Position numbers and translations under genes: made by a program. 64,000 bases of DNA from Alphaproteobacteria bacterium. Lineage in GTDB: Bacteria; Pseudomonadota; Alphaproteobacteria; Reyranellales; Reyranellaceae. Each line of letters starts with the position of its first letter. The stretch's first letter is position 1. The stretch covers positions 186,001 through 250,000 of the forward strand of contig JAFKFL010000009.1 of NCBI GenBank assembly GCA_017308235.1, in the 5' to 3' direction. Shown piece by piece: positions 27,612-36,782 of this stretch. A model generated the notes under the pieces. The model saw only the letters and a program-made list of their open reading frames with translations. It ran no database searches and had not been told where the DNA came from.

Positions 27612-28003
27612 GGCCGACCGAGGTGATGCGGGCCGAAGGATAACGGAAACAGCTCACCCACCGTCATGGTCCGATGCAGTCCGTCGGGACCGCAGAGATG
27701 GACCTTCACGTCATCGGCCGCGAACTCGCGCAGCTTCTGCCGGCAGCCGCCACAGGGCGCAATGACCTCCGGGCCCGGCCCAACCACAGCGCATTCCAGG
27801 ACACGATGTTTGCCCGCCGCCACGAGAGCCGCGATGGCCGAAGCTTCGGCACAGATCCCCTCGGGGTACGCGGCGTTCTCGACATTGCAGCCGCCATGAA
27901 GACCACCGTCTTCGTCGCGCACCGCCGCGCCGACGTGGAACTTGGAGTAAGGCGCGTAGGCCCGCACCATCATGGTCCGCGCGAGACGGAGCAGATCTTC
28001 CAT
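27608..28003 (-). CDS. cdd: Cytidine deaminase
   Basis: 131 residues from ATG 28003, one base after the stop of the permease gene; the longer open frame lies inside that gene. Zinc ligands Cys51, Cys84 and Cys87 with catalytic Glu53 (CAEASAI and PCGGCRQ) are intact, and AYAPYSKFHVGAAV is the family start. It converts cytidine/deoxycytidine to uridine/deoxyuridine; the deoxyuridine suits the thymidine phosphorylase below. Confidence 0.95.
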   Translation of the reverse strand: MEDLLRLARTMMVRAYAPYSKFHVGAAVRDEDGGLHGGCNVENAAYPEGICAEASAIAALVAAGKHRVLECAVVGPGPEVIAPCGGCRQKLREFAADDVKVHLCGPDGLHRTMTVGELFPLSFGPHHLGRP

Positions 28004-28004
28004 A

Positions 28005-28928
28005 TCAGTGCTCCTTCTCATAAGGGACGCCAATCGCCTTGGGTGCCACGGCTCGTCCAATGAAGCCAGCCAGCAGGAACATCGTGAGAAGATAGGGCAA
28101 GGCCTGGATAAATTGCACCGGCACTTCGCCGACACCCGGCACGCGGACGCCCTGCAGGCGTATGGCGACAGCATCCAGCAGGCCGAAGATCAGGCAGGCG
28201 CCGAACGCCGGGAATGGCTGCCATTTGCCGAAGATGATGGCGGCCAACGCAATGAAGCCCTGGCCCGCCGTCATGTCGCGGCTGAAGCCTGCGTTCTGCG
28301 CAATTGACAGGTAGGCGCCGGCCAGACCCGCAAAAAACCCGCACAGCAACACGGCGCGGTAGCGCAGCCACGAGACCGAAACGCCGGCAGCGTCGACCGC
28401 CAGCGGCATCTCACCAACAGCGCGCAGCCGCAAGCCAAAGCGCGTGCGTGCAATCAGCCACCAGGTGAACGGCACGCTCGCCAGCGCCGCGTAGACCAGG
28501 ATGTTATCGCCTGCGTGCGGAAAGAAGATCGGCAGCATCCGCGAACCCGCTTGCTCCAGCGGCGGTGTCTGGCCACCCTGGTGGAACCAGGCATTGCCCA
28601 GCACCACGGTGAGGCCGGCGGCAAGGATATTGAGCGCAACGCCGCTCACCACCTGGTTGCCGCGATAGGTGATGCAGGCAAAGCCATGCAGCAGGGCCAT
28701 GATCTCGGCGGCGCCGATCGCGGCCGCCACGCCCCACCAGGCAGACCCGGTCAAGGCCGCGGCTGATGCGCCGAAGAAGGCCGCCATCAGCATCTTGCCC
28801 TCGAGCCCCACATCGACGATGCCGCTCTTCTCCGAGAACAGGCCGCCCATGGCGCACAGAATCAGCGGCGTCGCCGTCCGCAGCGTCGCGGCGGCGGTGA
28901 GGAAGACGATGGCGGCGAGATCGTCCAT
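28005..28928 (-). CDS. Nucleoside ABC transporter permease (NupQ/YufQ type)
   Basis: 307 residues with 8-9 hydrophobic segments. MGGLFSEKSGIVDVGLEGKMLMAAFFGA near 28-55 and GQGFIALAAIIFGKW near 225 are typical of the second permease of BMP-type nucleoside importers. The gap to the other permease is 3 bases and to cdd 1 base. It forms the membrane channel for nucleosides. Confidence 0.9.
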   Translation of the reverse strand: MDDLAAIVFLTAAATLRTATPLILCAMGGLFSEKSGIVDVGLEGKMLMAAFFGASAAALTGSAWWGVAAAIGAAEIMALLHGFACITYRGNQVVSGVALNILAAGLTVVLGNAWFHQGGQTPPLEQAGSRMLPIFFPHAGDNILVYAALASVPFTWWLIARTRFGLRLRAVGEMPLAVDAAGVSVSWLRYRAVLLCGFFAGLAGAYLSIAQNAGFSRDMTAGQGFIALAAIIFGKWQPFPAFGACLIFGLLDAVAIRLQGVRVPGVGEVPVQFIQALPYLLTMFLLAGFIGRAVAPKAIGVPYEKEH

Positions 28929-28931
28929 GCG

Positions 28932-29996
28932 TCAGCCGCGGCGCGGCAGGAGGACCGCGAGCCAAGGCCGCGGCAGATGCTCAAGCGCACCCGAGAAGAG
29001 GATCACCAGCCCCTGGATCACGACCACCATCTCGCGCGTGATGCGAGGCTCGTCGAACGCAAGTTCGGCGCCGCCTTGTTGCAAGGCGCCGAACAGCAGG
29101 GCCGCGAGCACGACCCCGACCGGATGATTGCGGCCCATCAATGCCACGGCGATGCCGGCAAAGCCGTAGCCTGCCGGAAAGTCGAGCACGATGCGATGGT
29201 GCACGCCCATCAGCTCATTGACGCCGACAAATCCCGCCAGCGCACCTGACAAGCACATGCCGAGCAGCGTCATGCGCTTGAGATCGGTCCCGGCATAATG
29301 TGCGGCTTCGGGATTGTGGCCCATGGCGCGCAGCGCATAGCCCCAGCGCGTGTGCCACAGGAACAACCACATCAGCACGCAGCAGGCCAAGGCCAGGAGA
29401 ATAGACAGATTGAGGGCCGATCCTGGCAGGGCCGGCAGTTCGCCGGACGGCTCGAAGTTGCGGCTCTGCGGCGTCATCGAGCCGGGCGCGATCAGCACAT
29501 TCACCAGGAGATAGACCATCAGCGCCGAGGCGACGAAGTTGAACATGATGGTGGTGATGACGATGTGGCTGCCGCGCCAGGCCTGCAGCCAAGCCGGCAC
29601 CGCAGCCCAGGCGGCCCCGAACAGTGCGGCCGCGGCAATGGCGATGGGCGCCATCAGCCAGCCCGGCAGGTACCTGTCGAGCGCGAGGATCGCGAGCCCG
29701 CATCCCAGGCCGCCGATATAGGCCTGGCCCTCGCCCCCTATGTTGAACAGTCCGCCGTGGAAGGCGACGGCCACGGCAAGACCGGTGAAGATGAAATTGG
29801 TGGCGTAGTAGAGCGTGTAGCCGATCGACTCAGGCGAACCCACGGCGCCCAGGACGAGCCGGTCCAGCGCATGGAACGGATCGACGCCGATGATGCGCAC
29901 GATGATCCCGACGACCAGGAAGGCGAGCGCGATATTGATCAGCGGCAGGAGCAGGATCTCGGCCCAGCGGGGCAGCGGGCCGCGCGCGAGCTTCAT
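28932..29996 (-). CDS. Nucleoside ABC transporter permease (NupP/YufP type)
   Basis: 354 residues, highly hydrophobic, about 9 helices. TLYYATNFIFTGLAVAVAFHGGLFNIGGEGQAYIGGLG near 60-100 and RAMGHNPEAAHYAGTDLKRMTLLGMCLSGALAGF near 220-255 match the first permease of this importer class. It overlaps the ATPase gene by 4 bases (ATGA) and precedes the second permease by 3 bases. Confidence 0.9.
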   Translation of the reverse strand: MKLARGPLPRWAEILLLPLINIALAFLVVGIIVRIIGVDPFHALDRLVLGAVGSPESIGYTLYYATNFIFTGLAVAVAFHGGLFNIGGEGQAYIGGLGCGLAILALDRYLPGWLMAPIAIAAAALFGAAWAAVPAWLQAWRGSHIVITTIMFNFVASALMVYLLVNVLIAPGSMTPQSRNFEPSGELPALPGSALNLSILLALACCVLMWLFLWHTRWGYALRAMGHNPEAAHYAGTDLKRMTLLGMCLSGALAGFVGVNELMGVHHRIVLDFPAGYGFAGIAVALMGRNHPVGVVLAALLFGALQQGGAELAFDEPRITREMVVVIQGLVILFSGALEHLPRPWLAVLLPRRG

Positions 29997-31516
29997 TCAC
30001 TCGCCCCCGCCATCATGAGGCCGAGACGCCGCTCGTCTGTGCCCGCGGGCTCGACCTCGCCCACGATCTTGCCTCCGAACATCACCAGCACGCGATCAGC
30101 GAGCGACAGGACCTCGTCGAGCTCGACCGAGACCACGAGCACGGCGCAGCCGCGGTCGCGCGCCTTTACCAGTTCGCGATGAATGAACTCGATCGCGCCA
30201 ATATCGACGCCGCGCGTCGGCTGGCCAACGAGCAGCACCCTGGGCTCTTGCGCCATCTCGCGCGCCAACACGAGCTTCTGCTGATTGCCACCCGAGAATT
30301 GCGACGAGCGCAGGCGGGGCAGCCGCGGCCGCACGTCGAAGCGTTCCATGAGATCGCGGCAATGGCGGGCGATGGCGGGCCGATCAAGAAAATAGCGTGG
30401 ATTGAATCGCGGCTCGTCCTGGTAGCCCAGGATCGATGTCTCGGCCGCCTGGAACGGAGCGACGAGGCCCTGGCGCAACCGGTCCTCCGGAACATGCGCC
30501 AATCCGATCGCGCGTCGACCCGCAGGATCACCTGGCCGGTGGGCATCGAATGTGCGTTCGCAGATCGTCAGGGAACCGGAGGTCGGTGCGCGCATGCCCG
30601 CCAGTACCTGCAGCAACTCCGTCTGGCCATTGCCGGCGACACCCGCGATGGCAACGATCTCACCCGCCCTGAGCTCGAGATCGACATCGTCGAGCAGTGG
30701 AACACCCCGGCCATCGACCAGACGCAGATGTTCGGCGCGCAGCATCACCGACCCGGCATGGGTCGGGGTCTTGTCGATCTGCAGGCGAACCTTGCGGCCG
30801 ACCATCAGCTCCGCGAGCTCATGCGGATCAGTCTCGGCCGTACGTCGCTCGGCGACCAATTCGCCTTGGCGCATCACGAACACCCGATCCGTGGCCGCCA
30901 TGATTTCCCGTAGCTTGTGCGTGATCAAGATCACGGTCACGCCGCGCTCCCGCAGTGCGGCCAGGACGAGGAACAGGCGATCGGTCTCCTGCGGCGTGAG
31001 CACCGCGCTCGGCTCGTCGAGGATCAGGATGCGGGCGCCGCGCAGCAGGACCTTCAGGATCTCGACGCGCTGCTGCTCGCCGACGGAAAGATCGGACACC
31101 CTGGCATCGAGATTGACGGACAGGCCGTACTCCCCCGATAGCCGTTCGACCTCCGCTCGCGTCCTGGCCATGCCGTCGGAAAGCAGGAAGCCTCCTTCGA
31201 CGCCCAACACCAGATTTTCCAGCACGGTGAAACTGTCGATCAGCATGAAATGCTGGTGGACCATGCCGATGCCGTGCGCGATCGCATCGTGCGGGCTTTC
31301 CATGCGCACCGGCACCCCGCCGATGTGAATCTCGCCGCCATCGGCATGGTAGAGGCCGAACAGGATGCTCATCAGCGTCGACTTGCCGGCCCCGTTCTCG
31401 CCGATGATGCCGGCGATCGTTCCGCTCTCGATGCGCAGCGAGACGCCGCGCACGGCGCGGACGGCGCCGAACGACTTCGCGATCGACGAAAGCTCGATGG
31501 CAGGAGGCGCCGTCAT
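29993..31516 (-). CDS. Nucleoside ABC transporter ATPase, two fused ABC domains (NupO/YufO type)
   Basis: 507 residues with two ABC modules. The first has Walker A GENGAGKSTLMSILFGLYHADGGEI near 38 and signature LSVGEQQRVEILKVL with Walker B LILDEPSAVLTPQE. The second has a degenerate Walker A-like GVAGNGQTELLQVLAG near 290, signature FSGGNQQKLVLAREM and Walker B VLLVGQPTRGVD, where the usual Asp-Glu is Gly-Gln. A catalytically weak second half is normal in this family. The binding-protein gene lies 13 bases upstream. Confidence 0.92.
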   Translation of the reverse strand: MTAPPAIELSSIAKSFGAVRAVRGVSLRIESGTIAGIIGENGAGKSTLMSILFGLYHADGGEIHIGGVPVRMESPHDAIAHGIGMVHQHFMLIDSFTVLENLVLGVEGGFLLSDGMARTRAEVERLSGEYGLSVNLDARVSDLSVGEQQRVEILKVLLRGARILILDEPSAVLTPQETDRLFLVLAALRERGVTVILITHKLREIMAATDRVFVMRQGELVAERRTAETDPHELAELMVGRKVRLQIDKTPTHAGSVMLRAEHLRLVDGRGVPLLDDVDLELRAGEIVAIAGVAGNGQTELLQVLAGMRAPTSGSLTICERTFDAHRPGDPAGRRAIGLAHVPEDRLRQGLVAPFQAAETSILGYQDEPRFNPRYFLDRPAIARHCRDLMERFDVRPRLPRLRSSQFSGGNQQKLVLAREMAQEPRVLLVGQPTRGVDIGAIEFIHRELVKARDRGCAVLVVSVELDEVLSLADRVLVMFGGKIVGEVEPAGTDERRLGLMMAGASE

Positions 31517-31529
31517 GGCCGGCGAATGA

Positions 31530-32543
31530 TCACTTGCAGGTATTGTCGCTCATATAGTCATGGACCGTGATCTTGCCGGAGATGATGTCGGCCTTAGCCT
31601 GCTCGACCTTGGTCTTCATCTCGGGCGTGATCAGCTTCTCGTTGTACTGGTCCACGGTCCAGTCGACGCCGCCCTCCTTCAACCCCAGCGCGGTGGCGCC
31701 GCCCTGCCAGGTGCCCGCCTGCATCGCCTTGAAGCTGCGATAGGTGGCGAGATCGACGCGCTTGATCATCGAGGTCAGCATAGTGCCGGGATGCAGATGG
31801 TCCTGGTTGGAATCGACGCCGATCGCATACTTGCCGCGATCCTTGGCCGCCTGCAGCACGCCGATGCCGGTGCTGCCGGCCGCCGCATAGACCACATCGA
31901 CACCGCGATCGAACTGACCCTTCGCGAGCTCCGCGCCGCGGCCGGGATCGTTCCAAGCCGCCGGCGTCGTGCCGGTCATGTTCGCGATCAGCTCGGCCTT
32001 GGGATTGGCATACTTGATGCCCTGCTCGTAGCCGCACTGGAAGCGGCGGATAAGCGGAATGTCCATTCCGCCCACGAATCCGACTTTGCCGGTCTTGGAG
32101 GCCAGGGCCGCCGCGACGCCCACCAGGAACGAACCCTCGTGTTCCTTGAAGGTAACGGACTGGACATTGGGCAGGTCGACGACGCTGTCGATCAGCGTGA
32201 AATGGGTCTTGGGGAACTCCTTCGCGACCTTCGACAACGCGACGCCCTGCGAGAAGCTCACCGCAATAATGGGGTCGTAGCCGCGCTGCGCGAAGCGGCG
32301 CTGGGCCTGCTCGAACTGCGTCTCGTTGTTGATCTCGAACTCTGCGGCAGCGATCTGGGTCTCGGCCTTGAACTTCTCCGCGCCGGTGCTCACACCCTCG
32401 TTGAAAGACTTGTCGAACTTGCCACCAGTGCTGTAGACGATGGCGGGCTTGATGGTGTTTTGCGCCAAGGCGGCTGGGACGAGTGCAGGCGCGGCGCATA
32501 CGGCGAGCATGGCAGTGACAAGCGAGCAATACCGGCTGGTCAT
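31530..32543 (-). CDS. BMP family nucleoside-binding lipoprotein-like protein
   Basis: 337 residues from ATG 32543, preceded by GAGGGG; ATGs at 32564 and 32558 lie upstream without a better site. Signal peptide to about residue 28 (PAALAQ). No clear lipobox. IKPAIVYSTGGKFDKSFNEGVSTGAEKF and GYDPIIAVSFSQG are BMP/PnrA landmarks. It delivers nucleosides to the importer encoded just downstream. First gene of the ten-gene minus-strand operon; the promoter should lie in 32544-32620. Confidence 0.9.
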   Translation of the reverse strand: MTSRYCSLVTAMLAVCAAPALVPAALAQNTIKPAIVYSTGGKFDKSFNEGVSTGAEKFKAETQIAAAEFEINNETQFEQAQRRFAQRGYDPIIAVSFSQGVALSKVAKEFPKTHFTLIDSVVDLPNVQSVTFKEHEGSFLVGVAAALASKTGKVGFVGGMDIPLIRRFQCGYEQGIKYANPKAELIANMTGTTPAAWNDPGRGAELAKGQFDRGVDVVYAAAGSTGIGVLQAAKDRGKYAIGVDSNQDHLHPGTMLTSMIKRVDLATYRSFKAMQAGTWQGGATALGLKEGGVDWTVDQYNEKLITPEMKTKVEQAKADIISGKITVHDYMSDNTCK

Positions 32544-32620
32544 GGACGGTCCCCTCATTTGCATTGTCGAAAGTCTGGACTGCTAACGCATCGCGGTCCA
32601 GCGGGACTGTCTACGCAGCA

Positions 32621-33784
32621 TCAGTGAAAGCGAGGCATCACCTTGGTCCAGAAGGCCTCGATCGACTTCATCAGCTTGGGATGCGGCACCAGGCTGTTGT
32701 AGGTGTAGCAGAACACCCAATCGACAGGCTGACGCGCCTGCTGGGTCTCCATCGCGCGCAGGACCGTGTCGATTGTGCCGACAAAGGCATAGCCCTCGTC
32801 GATGACCTGCTCGGGCGTCGGGAACGCGCCGGTCTTGGGATCCTGCATGCCCTTGCGAAAGCCGAACGGCTCAAACCAGGCGCGGCCAGAGAACTGGCCC
32901 GAATCTCGCCACAGCGCCATGGCCTCCGCGTCGCTGTCGGCGATGATGACGTCGCGCAGCACACCGACGCCCTGTCCCTTCGGCTTGCCCGAGACCTCGG
33001 CATAGACGCTGTAGAGCTTGTTCTCGTAGACCGGATGCATGGGCGGCAGGATGGGCGTGATGCCTTCTCGGGCGCAGAACCGGACGGTGTTCTCCGAGCT
33101 CGCGAACGGCTGGAAGAGCGGCGGATGCGGTTTCTGCAACGGCTTGGGTACCACGCCGACAGCCTTCAGGATGCCGCCTTCCACGCCCTTGCCCCACTTC
33201 TCCGTCGTATCGAGCGTCCAGGGTGTGGGACCGGCCGGCACCTTCCAGAATTTACCCTCGAAGGTGAGCATCTCCTCGGTCCAGCATTTCTTGACGATGC
33301 GGAAGTTCTCCTCGAAGGCCAATCGATTGGCGTTGTCGATTTCGTCGTGCTGGTTGGGCAAGGCGCCGTGGATACCGTGAGTCTGCTGCGCCATGACATC
33401 GACCCAGCGCCGCTGGTAGCCGCGCGCAAAGCCCGCACAGGCGCGGCCGCCCGTCATATGATCGAGCATGGCGATGTCCTCGGCGACGCGGATCGGATTG
33501 GACGCCGGCAGGACGATGCCGAGCTGCCCGACCCGGATGCGCTTGGTTTGCATCGCGAAGTAGAGATCGAGCAGCACGGGATTGTTGGAGAGCTCGAAGC
33601 CTTCGATATGAAAGTGATGCTCGGTGAAGCTCACCGAATCGTAGCCAAGCTCGTCGCCGAGACGGATCTGTTCGGACAGCTCCTTCAGCATGCGCTGGTA
33701 AAAGTCCGGCCGCATGCCCGCCATACCGGCCTCGATCTCGGCGCGGCTGCCGATGCTGGGCAGATAGAACAGCGACGCTTTCAT
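32621..33784 (-). CDS. LLM-class flavin-dependent oxidoreductase (luciferase-like)
   Basis: 387 residues. The fold is evident from SVSFTEHHFHIEGFELSNNPVLLDLYFAMQTKRIRVGQLGIVLPASNPIRVAEDIAMLDHMTGG (positions about 50-113 paraphrase the FMN-binding barrel start). It resembles luciferase-like monooxygenases of unknown substrate rather than SsuD. It ends about 75 bases before the nucleoside operon, and the amidase stop lies 16 bases upstream, so amidase and oxidoreductase are probably cotranscribed. Together they hint at breakdown of an amide or N-heterocycle; this is a guess. Confidence 0.85.
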   Translation of the reverse strand: MKASLFYLPSIGSRAEIEAGMAGMRPDFYQRMLKELSEQIRLGDELGYDSVSFTEHHFHIEGFELSNNPVLLDLYFAMQTKRIRVGQLGIVLPASNPIRVAEDIAMLDHMTGGRACAGFARGYQRRWVDVMAQQTHGIHGALPNQHDEIDNANRLAFEENFRIVKKCWTEEMLTFEGKFWKVPAGPTPWTLDTTEKWGKGVEGGILKAVGVVPKPLQKPHPPLFQPFASSENTVRFCAREGITPILPPMHPVYENKLYSVYAEVSGKPKGQGVGVLRDVIIADSDAEAMALWRDSGQFSGRAWFEPFGFRKGMQDPKTGAFPTPEQVIDEGYAFVGTIDTVLRAMETQQARQPVDWVFCYTYNSLVPHPKLMKSIEAFWTKVMPRFH

Positions 33785-33800
33785 TCATTCCTCCCGACAC

Positions 33801-35249
33801 TCAGGAGGAAGGTGGCACGGTTCCGTGCTTGGGGTCGATGGGCAGGAGCTTGTGCAGCCCGACCAGGCTTTCGTAGAGCGATGCGGCCTGCAGCAACGCT
33901 GCTTCTCCGCGCGGCTTGCCGACGAGTTGCAGACCCATCGGCCGACCGTATTGATCGAAGCCGCAGGGCACGGCGATCGCGGGACTGCCGGTCACGGTGA
34001 TCGCCGAGTTGATCGTCGAGCCCGCCATGTAGTTCTCGAGCTTCTTGCCGGCGATGGTCGCCGGCGCGCGCAAGTTGACGTCGAATGCCGCGGTCGGCGA
34101 TCCGGGCGTCACAAGAAGATCGTATGTCTGAAAGAACTCATTCATGCGCCTATAAAGCGCCGCGCGTTCGCGGTCGGCCCAGGCAAGCCGGCTCGGATTC
34201 TGCTTCAGGCCAAGCTCGGTGTTCCAAATGATGTCGGGCTTGATCTTGTCGCGATGCTCCTGGATCTGCAGTTCACGATCGACCACGAACTGCTGGCTGC
34301 GCAACGCCATGAATACTTCGTCCACCGGTCCGAAATCCGGCGACGCCTCCTCCACGATGCAGCCCAGTTCCTCGAACCGACGCGCCGCCTTGGTGCAGAT
34401 CTCGCGAATATCGCGATCGAGTTCCATCCTGCCGCCGAGGTCAGCGGTGAAGGCCACGCGCTTCGGCGCCACGGGCCGGGCAACGGCGGCGCTGAACGAC
34501 ACCGCCGGCGCATCGAACGTCATGGCATCGTGCGGACAGAAGCCCGCCATCGCGTCGAGGAACAGCGCAAGATCGGCGACGGTGCGCGCCATCGGTCCCT
34601 GGACCGACTGCGGCGAATAAAGATTGTTCGACGTGCCGCGCGTCACCCGCCCTGGTGACGGCCGGAGACCGACGACCGAGCAATAGGTCCCGGGTCGTCG
34701 CAATGAGCCGCCATGGTCGGAGCCGTGCGCCAGCCAGACTTCGCCGGTCGCGATCGAGACCGCACCCCCGCCGGTCGAGCCACCACATGTGAGCGAGGTG
34801 TTCCAGGGGTTGCGTGTACGGCCGAACACCTCGTTGAAAGTGCTGCCACCGGCACCGAACTCGGGCGTGTTGGACTTGGCCATGACGATCCCGCCCTTGC
34901 GCTCGACACGCTCCACCAGCGGGTGAGACTTGGTCGGCACGTGGTTGGCGAAGATCGGCGAGCCGTAGGTGGTGCGCACGCCGGCAACATCCGTCAGATC
35001 CTTGATGGAAACCGGAAGGCCCGCGAGCCAGCCCGCCTCATCCTTCGCCTCGCAGGCCGTGCCGGCCATGATGCGCTTGGCATGGTCGCGCGCGCGATCG
35101 AGGCACAGGGTGGGCAGGGCATTCACCGCCGGCTCAACTTCGGCGATACGCTTGGCCGAAGCCTCGACGAGATCGAGTGGCGTGACCTCGCCCTTCTTGA
35201 GCCGTGCCACCGCCTCGACAGCCGTCATCCTGAAAAGCTCACTACTCAT
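33801..35249 (-). CDS. Amidase (amidase signature family)
   Basis: 482 residues from ATG 35249 (AGGAACGAC upstream); an in-frame ATG at 35291 is less well placed. The Ser-cisSer-Lys triad is visible: Lys in PVSIKDLTD near 80, cis-Ser in CGGSTGGGAVS near 155 and nucleophile Ser in DHGGSLRRP near 180. Such enzymes hydrolyse amides or act in aminoacyl-tRNA amidation; with no gatC/gatB nearby it is a stand-alone amidase. It precedes the luciferase-like gene by 16 bases. Confidence 0.9.
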   Translation of the reverse strand: MSSELFRMTAVEAVARLKKGEVTPLDLVEASAKRIAEVEPAVNALPTLCLDRARDHAKRIMAGTACEAKDEAGWLAGLPVSIKDLTDVAGVRTTYGSPIFANHVPTKSHPLVERVERKGGIVMAKSNTPEFGAGGSTFNEVFGRTRNPWNTSLTCGGSTGGGAVSIATGEVWLAHGSDHGGSLRRPGTYCSVVGLRPSPGRVTRGTSNNLYSPQSVQGPMARTVADLALFLDAMAGFCPHDAMTFDAPAVSFSAAVARPVAPKRVAFTADLGGRMELDRDIREICTKAARRFEELGCIVEEASPDFGPVDEVFMALRSQQFVVDRELQIQEHRDKIKPDIIWNTELGLKQNPSRLAWADRERAALYRRMNEFFQTYDLLVTPGSPTAAFDVNLRAPATIAGKKLENYMAGSTINSAITVTGSPAIAVPCGFDQYGRPMGLQLVGKPRGEAALLQAASLYESLVGLHKLLPIDPKHGTVPPSS

Positions 35250-35328
35250 CTGTCGTTCCTGCCCTTCCCGGAGTGTCGCAATCGAGCCCATCGTGGCACA
35301 AACCCTTGCAGTGGCTACAGCGCAAACG

Positions 35329-35356
35329 AAAAACGGCCGGGCAATGCCCGGCCGTT
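35329..35356 (-). terminator. Rho-independent terminator of the OmpA-like gene
   Basis: On the minus strand a 12-base palindromic stem (AACGGCCGGGCA against TGCCCGGCCGTT, 35332-35356) runs into TTTTT at 35333-35329. It lies 28 bases after the stop of the OmpA-like gene and before the amidase start. Confidence 0.85.
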
Positions 35357-35384
35357 CCTTATCCGCACAGTACGGAAGAAGATT

Positions 35385-36347
35385 TTACTGAAGTGCGATC
35401 ACGACGCGGCGGTTCTGCGGCTCGCGCACACCGTCGCCCGTCGGAACCAGCAGATCGGTCTCGCCCTTGCCGACGACCGAGATCGCCGTCGCCGGTACGC
35501 CATCGCGCACCAGAGCGTCCTTGACTGTGTTTGCACGGCGCAGCGACAGCGCCATGTTGTAGTCGGCCGGGCCGGACGTGTCGGTATGACCGGTCGCGGT
35601 GATGCGGGCGCTACCCTTCGTCTTGTAGGCGTCGGCCGCCTGCTGGATGGTGCTCAGGGCCTGCTGCGAGAGGTTCGAGCGGTCCCAATCGAAGAACACC
35701 ATGAACGACGGCGCGGACACCGGCGGCGCCGCGGCTGGCGGCGCGGCCACGGCAGGCTGGCCGAACTTGTAGCTGACGCCGAGCATCACAGCGATGTTGT
35801 TGTTCTGGTAGGCGCCCGGATTGGTCGTCCCGTAGTAGCGACCCTCGAGATCGACCCGGATGTTCTGCGTCGCATTCCAGCCCACGCCGATCATGCCCTG
35901 GTAAGCGAACTGCGTGCTGCAGAGCGAGCAGGTGTTAATGCCACTGTCGGCGAAGGCGACGCCGAGGCCGGCACCTATATAGGGCGTGATCACCGCACCC
36001 GGAAAAAAGTCGTACAGAGCGTTGGCCATCACGCTGACCTGCTCAATCCGTCCGGCGCTGTTACTGAAGACATTGCCGAAATTGGCCGTGCCGCGGCCAT
36101 TGTTGGATCGGTACATGCCTTCCAATTCGACCCGCGGCCCGACGAAATCGTAACCGACCTTGCCCCCGGCGGCATAGCCCAGATCCATGTTGTAGTTGCC
36201 GCTGTTCAGCAGCCAGTTGAGGCCACCCTCTGCGCCAATATAGACACCCGGAAAAGATTGCCCTGGGGCAAACCAATCCGACTGCGCGCTGGCCGCCGCC
36301 ATCGGCAGGGCGATGAGGGTCGCCGCACCCAGCAATGCTTTTTTCAT
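35385..36347 (-). CDS. OmpA family outer-membrane protein
   Basis: 320 residues from ATG 36347, which starts a clear signal peptide (KKALLGAATLIALPMAAASAQ, cleavage near 22); upstream codons are not coding. Residues about 25-190 form an 8-strand-type beta barrel (alternating aromatic/Gly strands, VGYDFVGPRVELEGMYRS). A short Pro/Ala linker follows (AAPPAAAPPVSAPS), then the peptidoglycan-binding OmpA domain (FFDWDRSNLSQQA, ATGHTDTSG, LSLRRANTVKDALV, NRRVVIAL). It anchors the outer membrane to the wall. Monocistronic, with its own terminator. Confidence 0.92.
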   Translation of the reverse strand: MKKALLGAATLIALPMAAASAQSDWFAPGQSFPGVYIGAEGGLNWLLNSGNYNMDLGYAAGGKVGYDFVGPRVELEGMYRSNNGRGTANFGNVFSNSAGRIEQVSVMANALYDFFPGAVITPYIGAGLGVAFADSGINTCSLCSTQFAYQGMIGVGWNATQNIRVDLEGRYYGTTNPGAYQNNNIAVMLGVSYKFGQPAVAAPPAAAPPVSAPSFMVFFDWDRSNLSQQALSTIQQAADAYKTKGSARITATGHTDTSGPADYNMALSLRRANTVKDALVRDGVPATAISVVGKGETDLLVPTGDGVREPQNRRVVIALQ

Positions 36348-36559
36348 GTCTGTTTTCCCTTTTCTGCGAACAAGTAACGAAATTTCAACGGCACGAAACG
36401 GCCTGACGTTGCCGCCCAATTGCCTTGTCCGCCGCATCGGCGCCCAGACTGTGGCAGCCGGGCAACAGTCGTGTTCCGCTGCAAGGCCACCGTGTTACCC
36501 GTTACCCGCCCCTTGTGTGAAACTTTGGCGATAGGCCATAAATATTGTGGCTGCATTGC
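36348..36559. other. Divergent intergenic region (OmpA-like gene / phoH leader)
   Basis: No gene is visible. It must hold the promoter of the OmpA-like gene on the minus strand. On the plus strand, TTGTGT near 36454 and an A/T-rich CATAAATATT near 36537 could be promoter elements for the RNA below. A direct repeat GTTACCC-GTTACCC lies near 36493. Confidence 0.4.
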
Positions 36560-36706
36560 GCCGATAGGGGTACGCTTTTTGCCGGTAAGGTGAAGGAGGT
36601 GCTTATCCGTTCGAGGACCATGCGCCCCGACGGAACGGAGACCACCGGTGGTAGTCCCGCCGCGTGCCTTCCAAGCTGCACCTTCCAGCCTACTGCCGAT
36701 CGCCCT
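36560..36706 (+). ncRNA. Candidate structured leader or small RNA upstream of phoH
   Basis: The stretch is dense in complementary segments: GAAGGAGGTGC (36592-36602) with GCACCTTC (36678-36685), CCGTTC (36607-36612) with GAACGG (36633-36638), and the 12-base palindrome ACCACCGGTGGT (36641-36652). It ends in a strong terminator at 36707-36731, 52 bases before the phoH start. It could be an independent small RNA or an attenuating leader of phoH. I do not recognise it as a named riboswitch. An overlapping short frame from ATG 36620 exists but looks incidental. Confidence 0.4.
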
Positions 36707-36731
36707 CGCCTCCGCCTGCGGAGGCGTTTTT
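36707..36731 (+). terminator. Rho-independent terminator or attenuator before phoH
   Basis: CGCCTCCGC (36707-36715) pairs with GCGGAGGCG (36718-36726), followed by TTTTT. It stands between the candidate RNA and phoH with no plus-strand gene directly upstream, so it either ends a small RNA or attenuates phoH. Confidence 0.75.
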
Positions 36732-36782
36732 GCTTTCTGGCGCCCGGCCTCGCTCACCCGTTTTTGACCCCGGAGTCTGAAT

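Noticed and set aside
36592..36731. Known riboswitch or 6S/4.5S RNA upstream of phoH
   Set aside because: None of the conserved cores I know (SAM-II, cobalamin, fluoride, guanidine, ZTP, SRP, 6S) can be matched, so it is left as an unnamed candidate.
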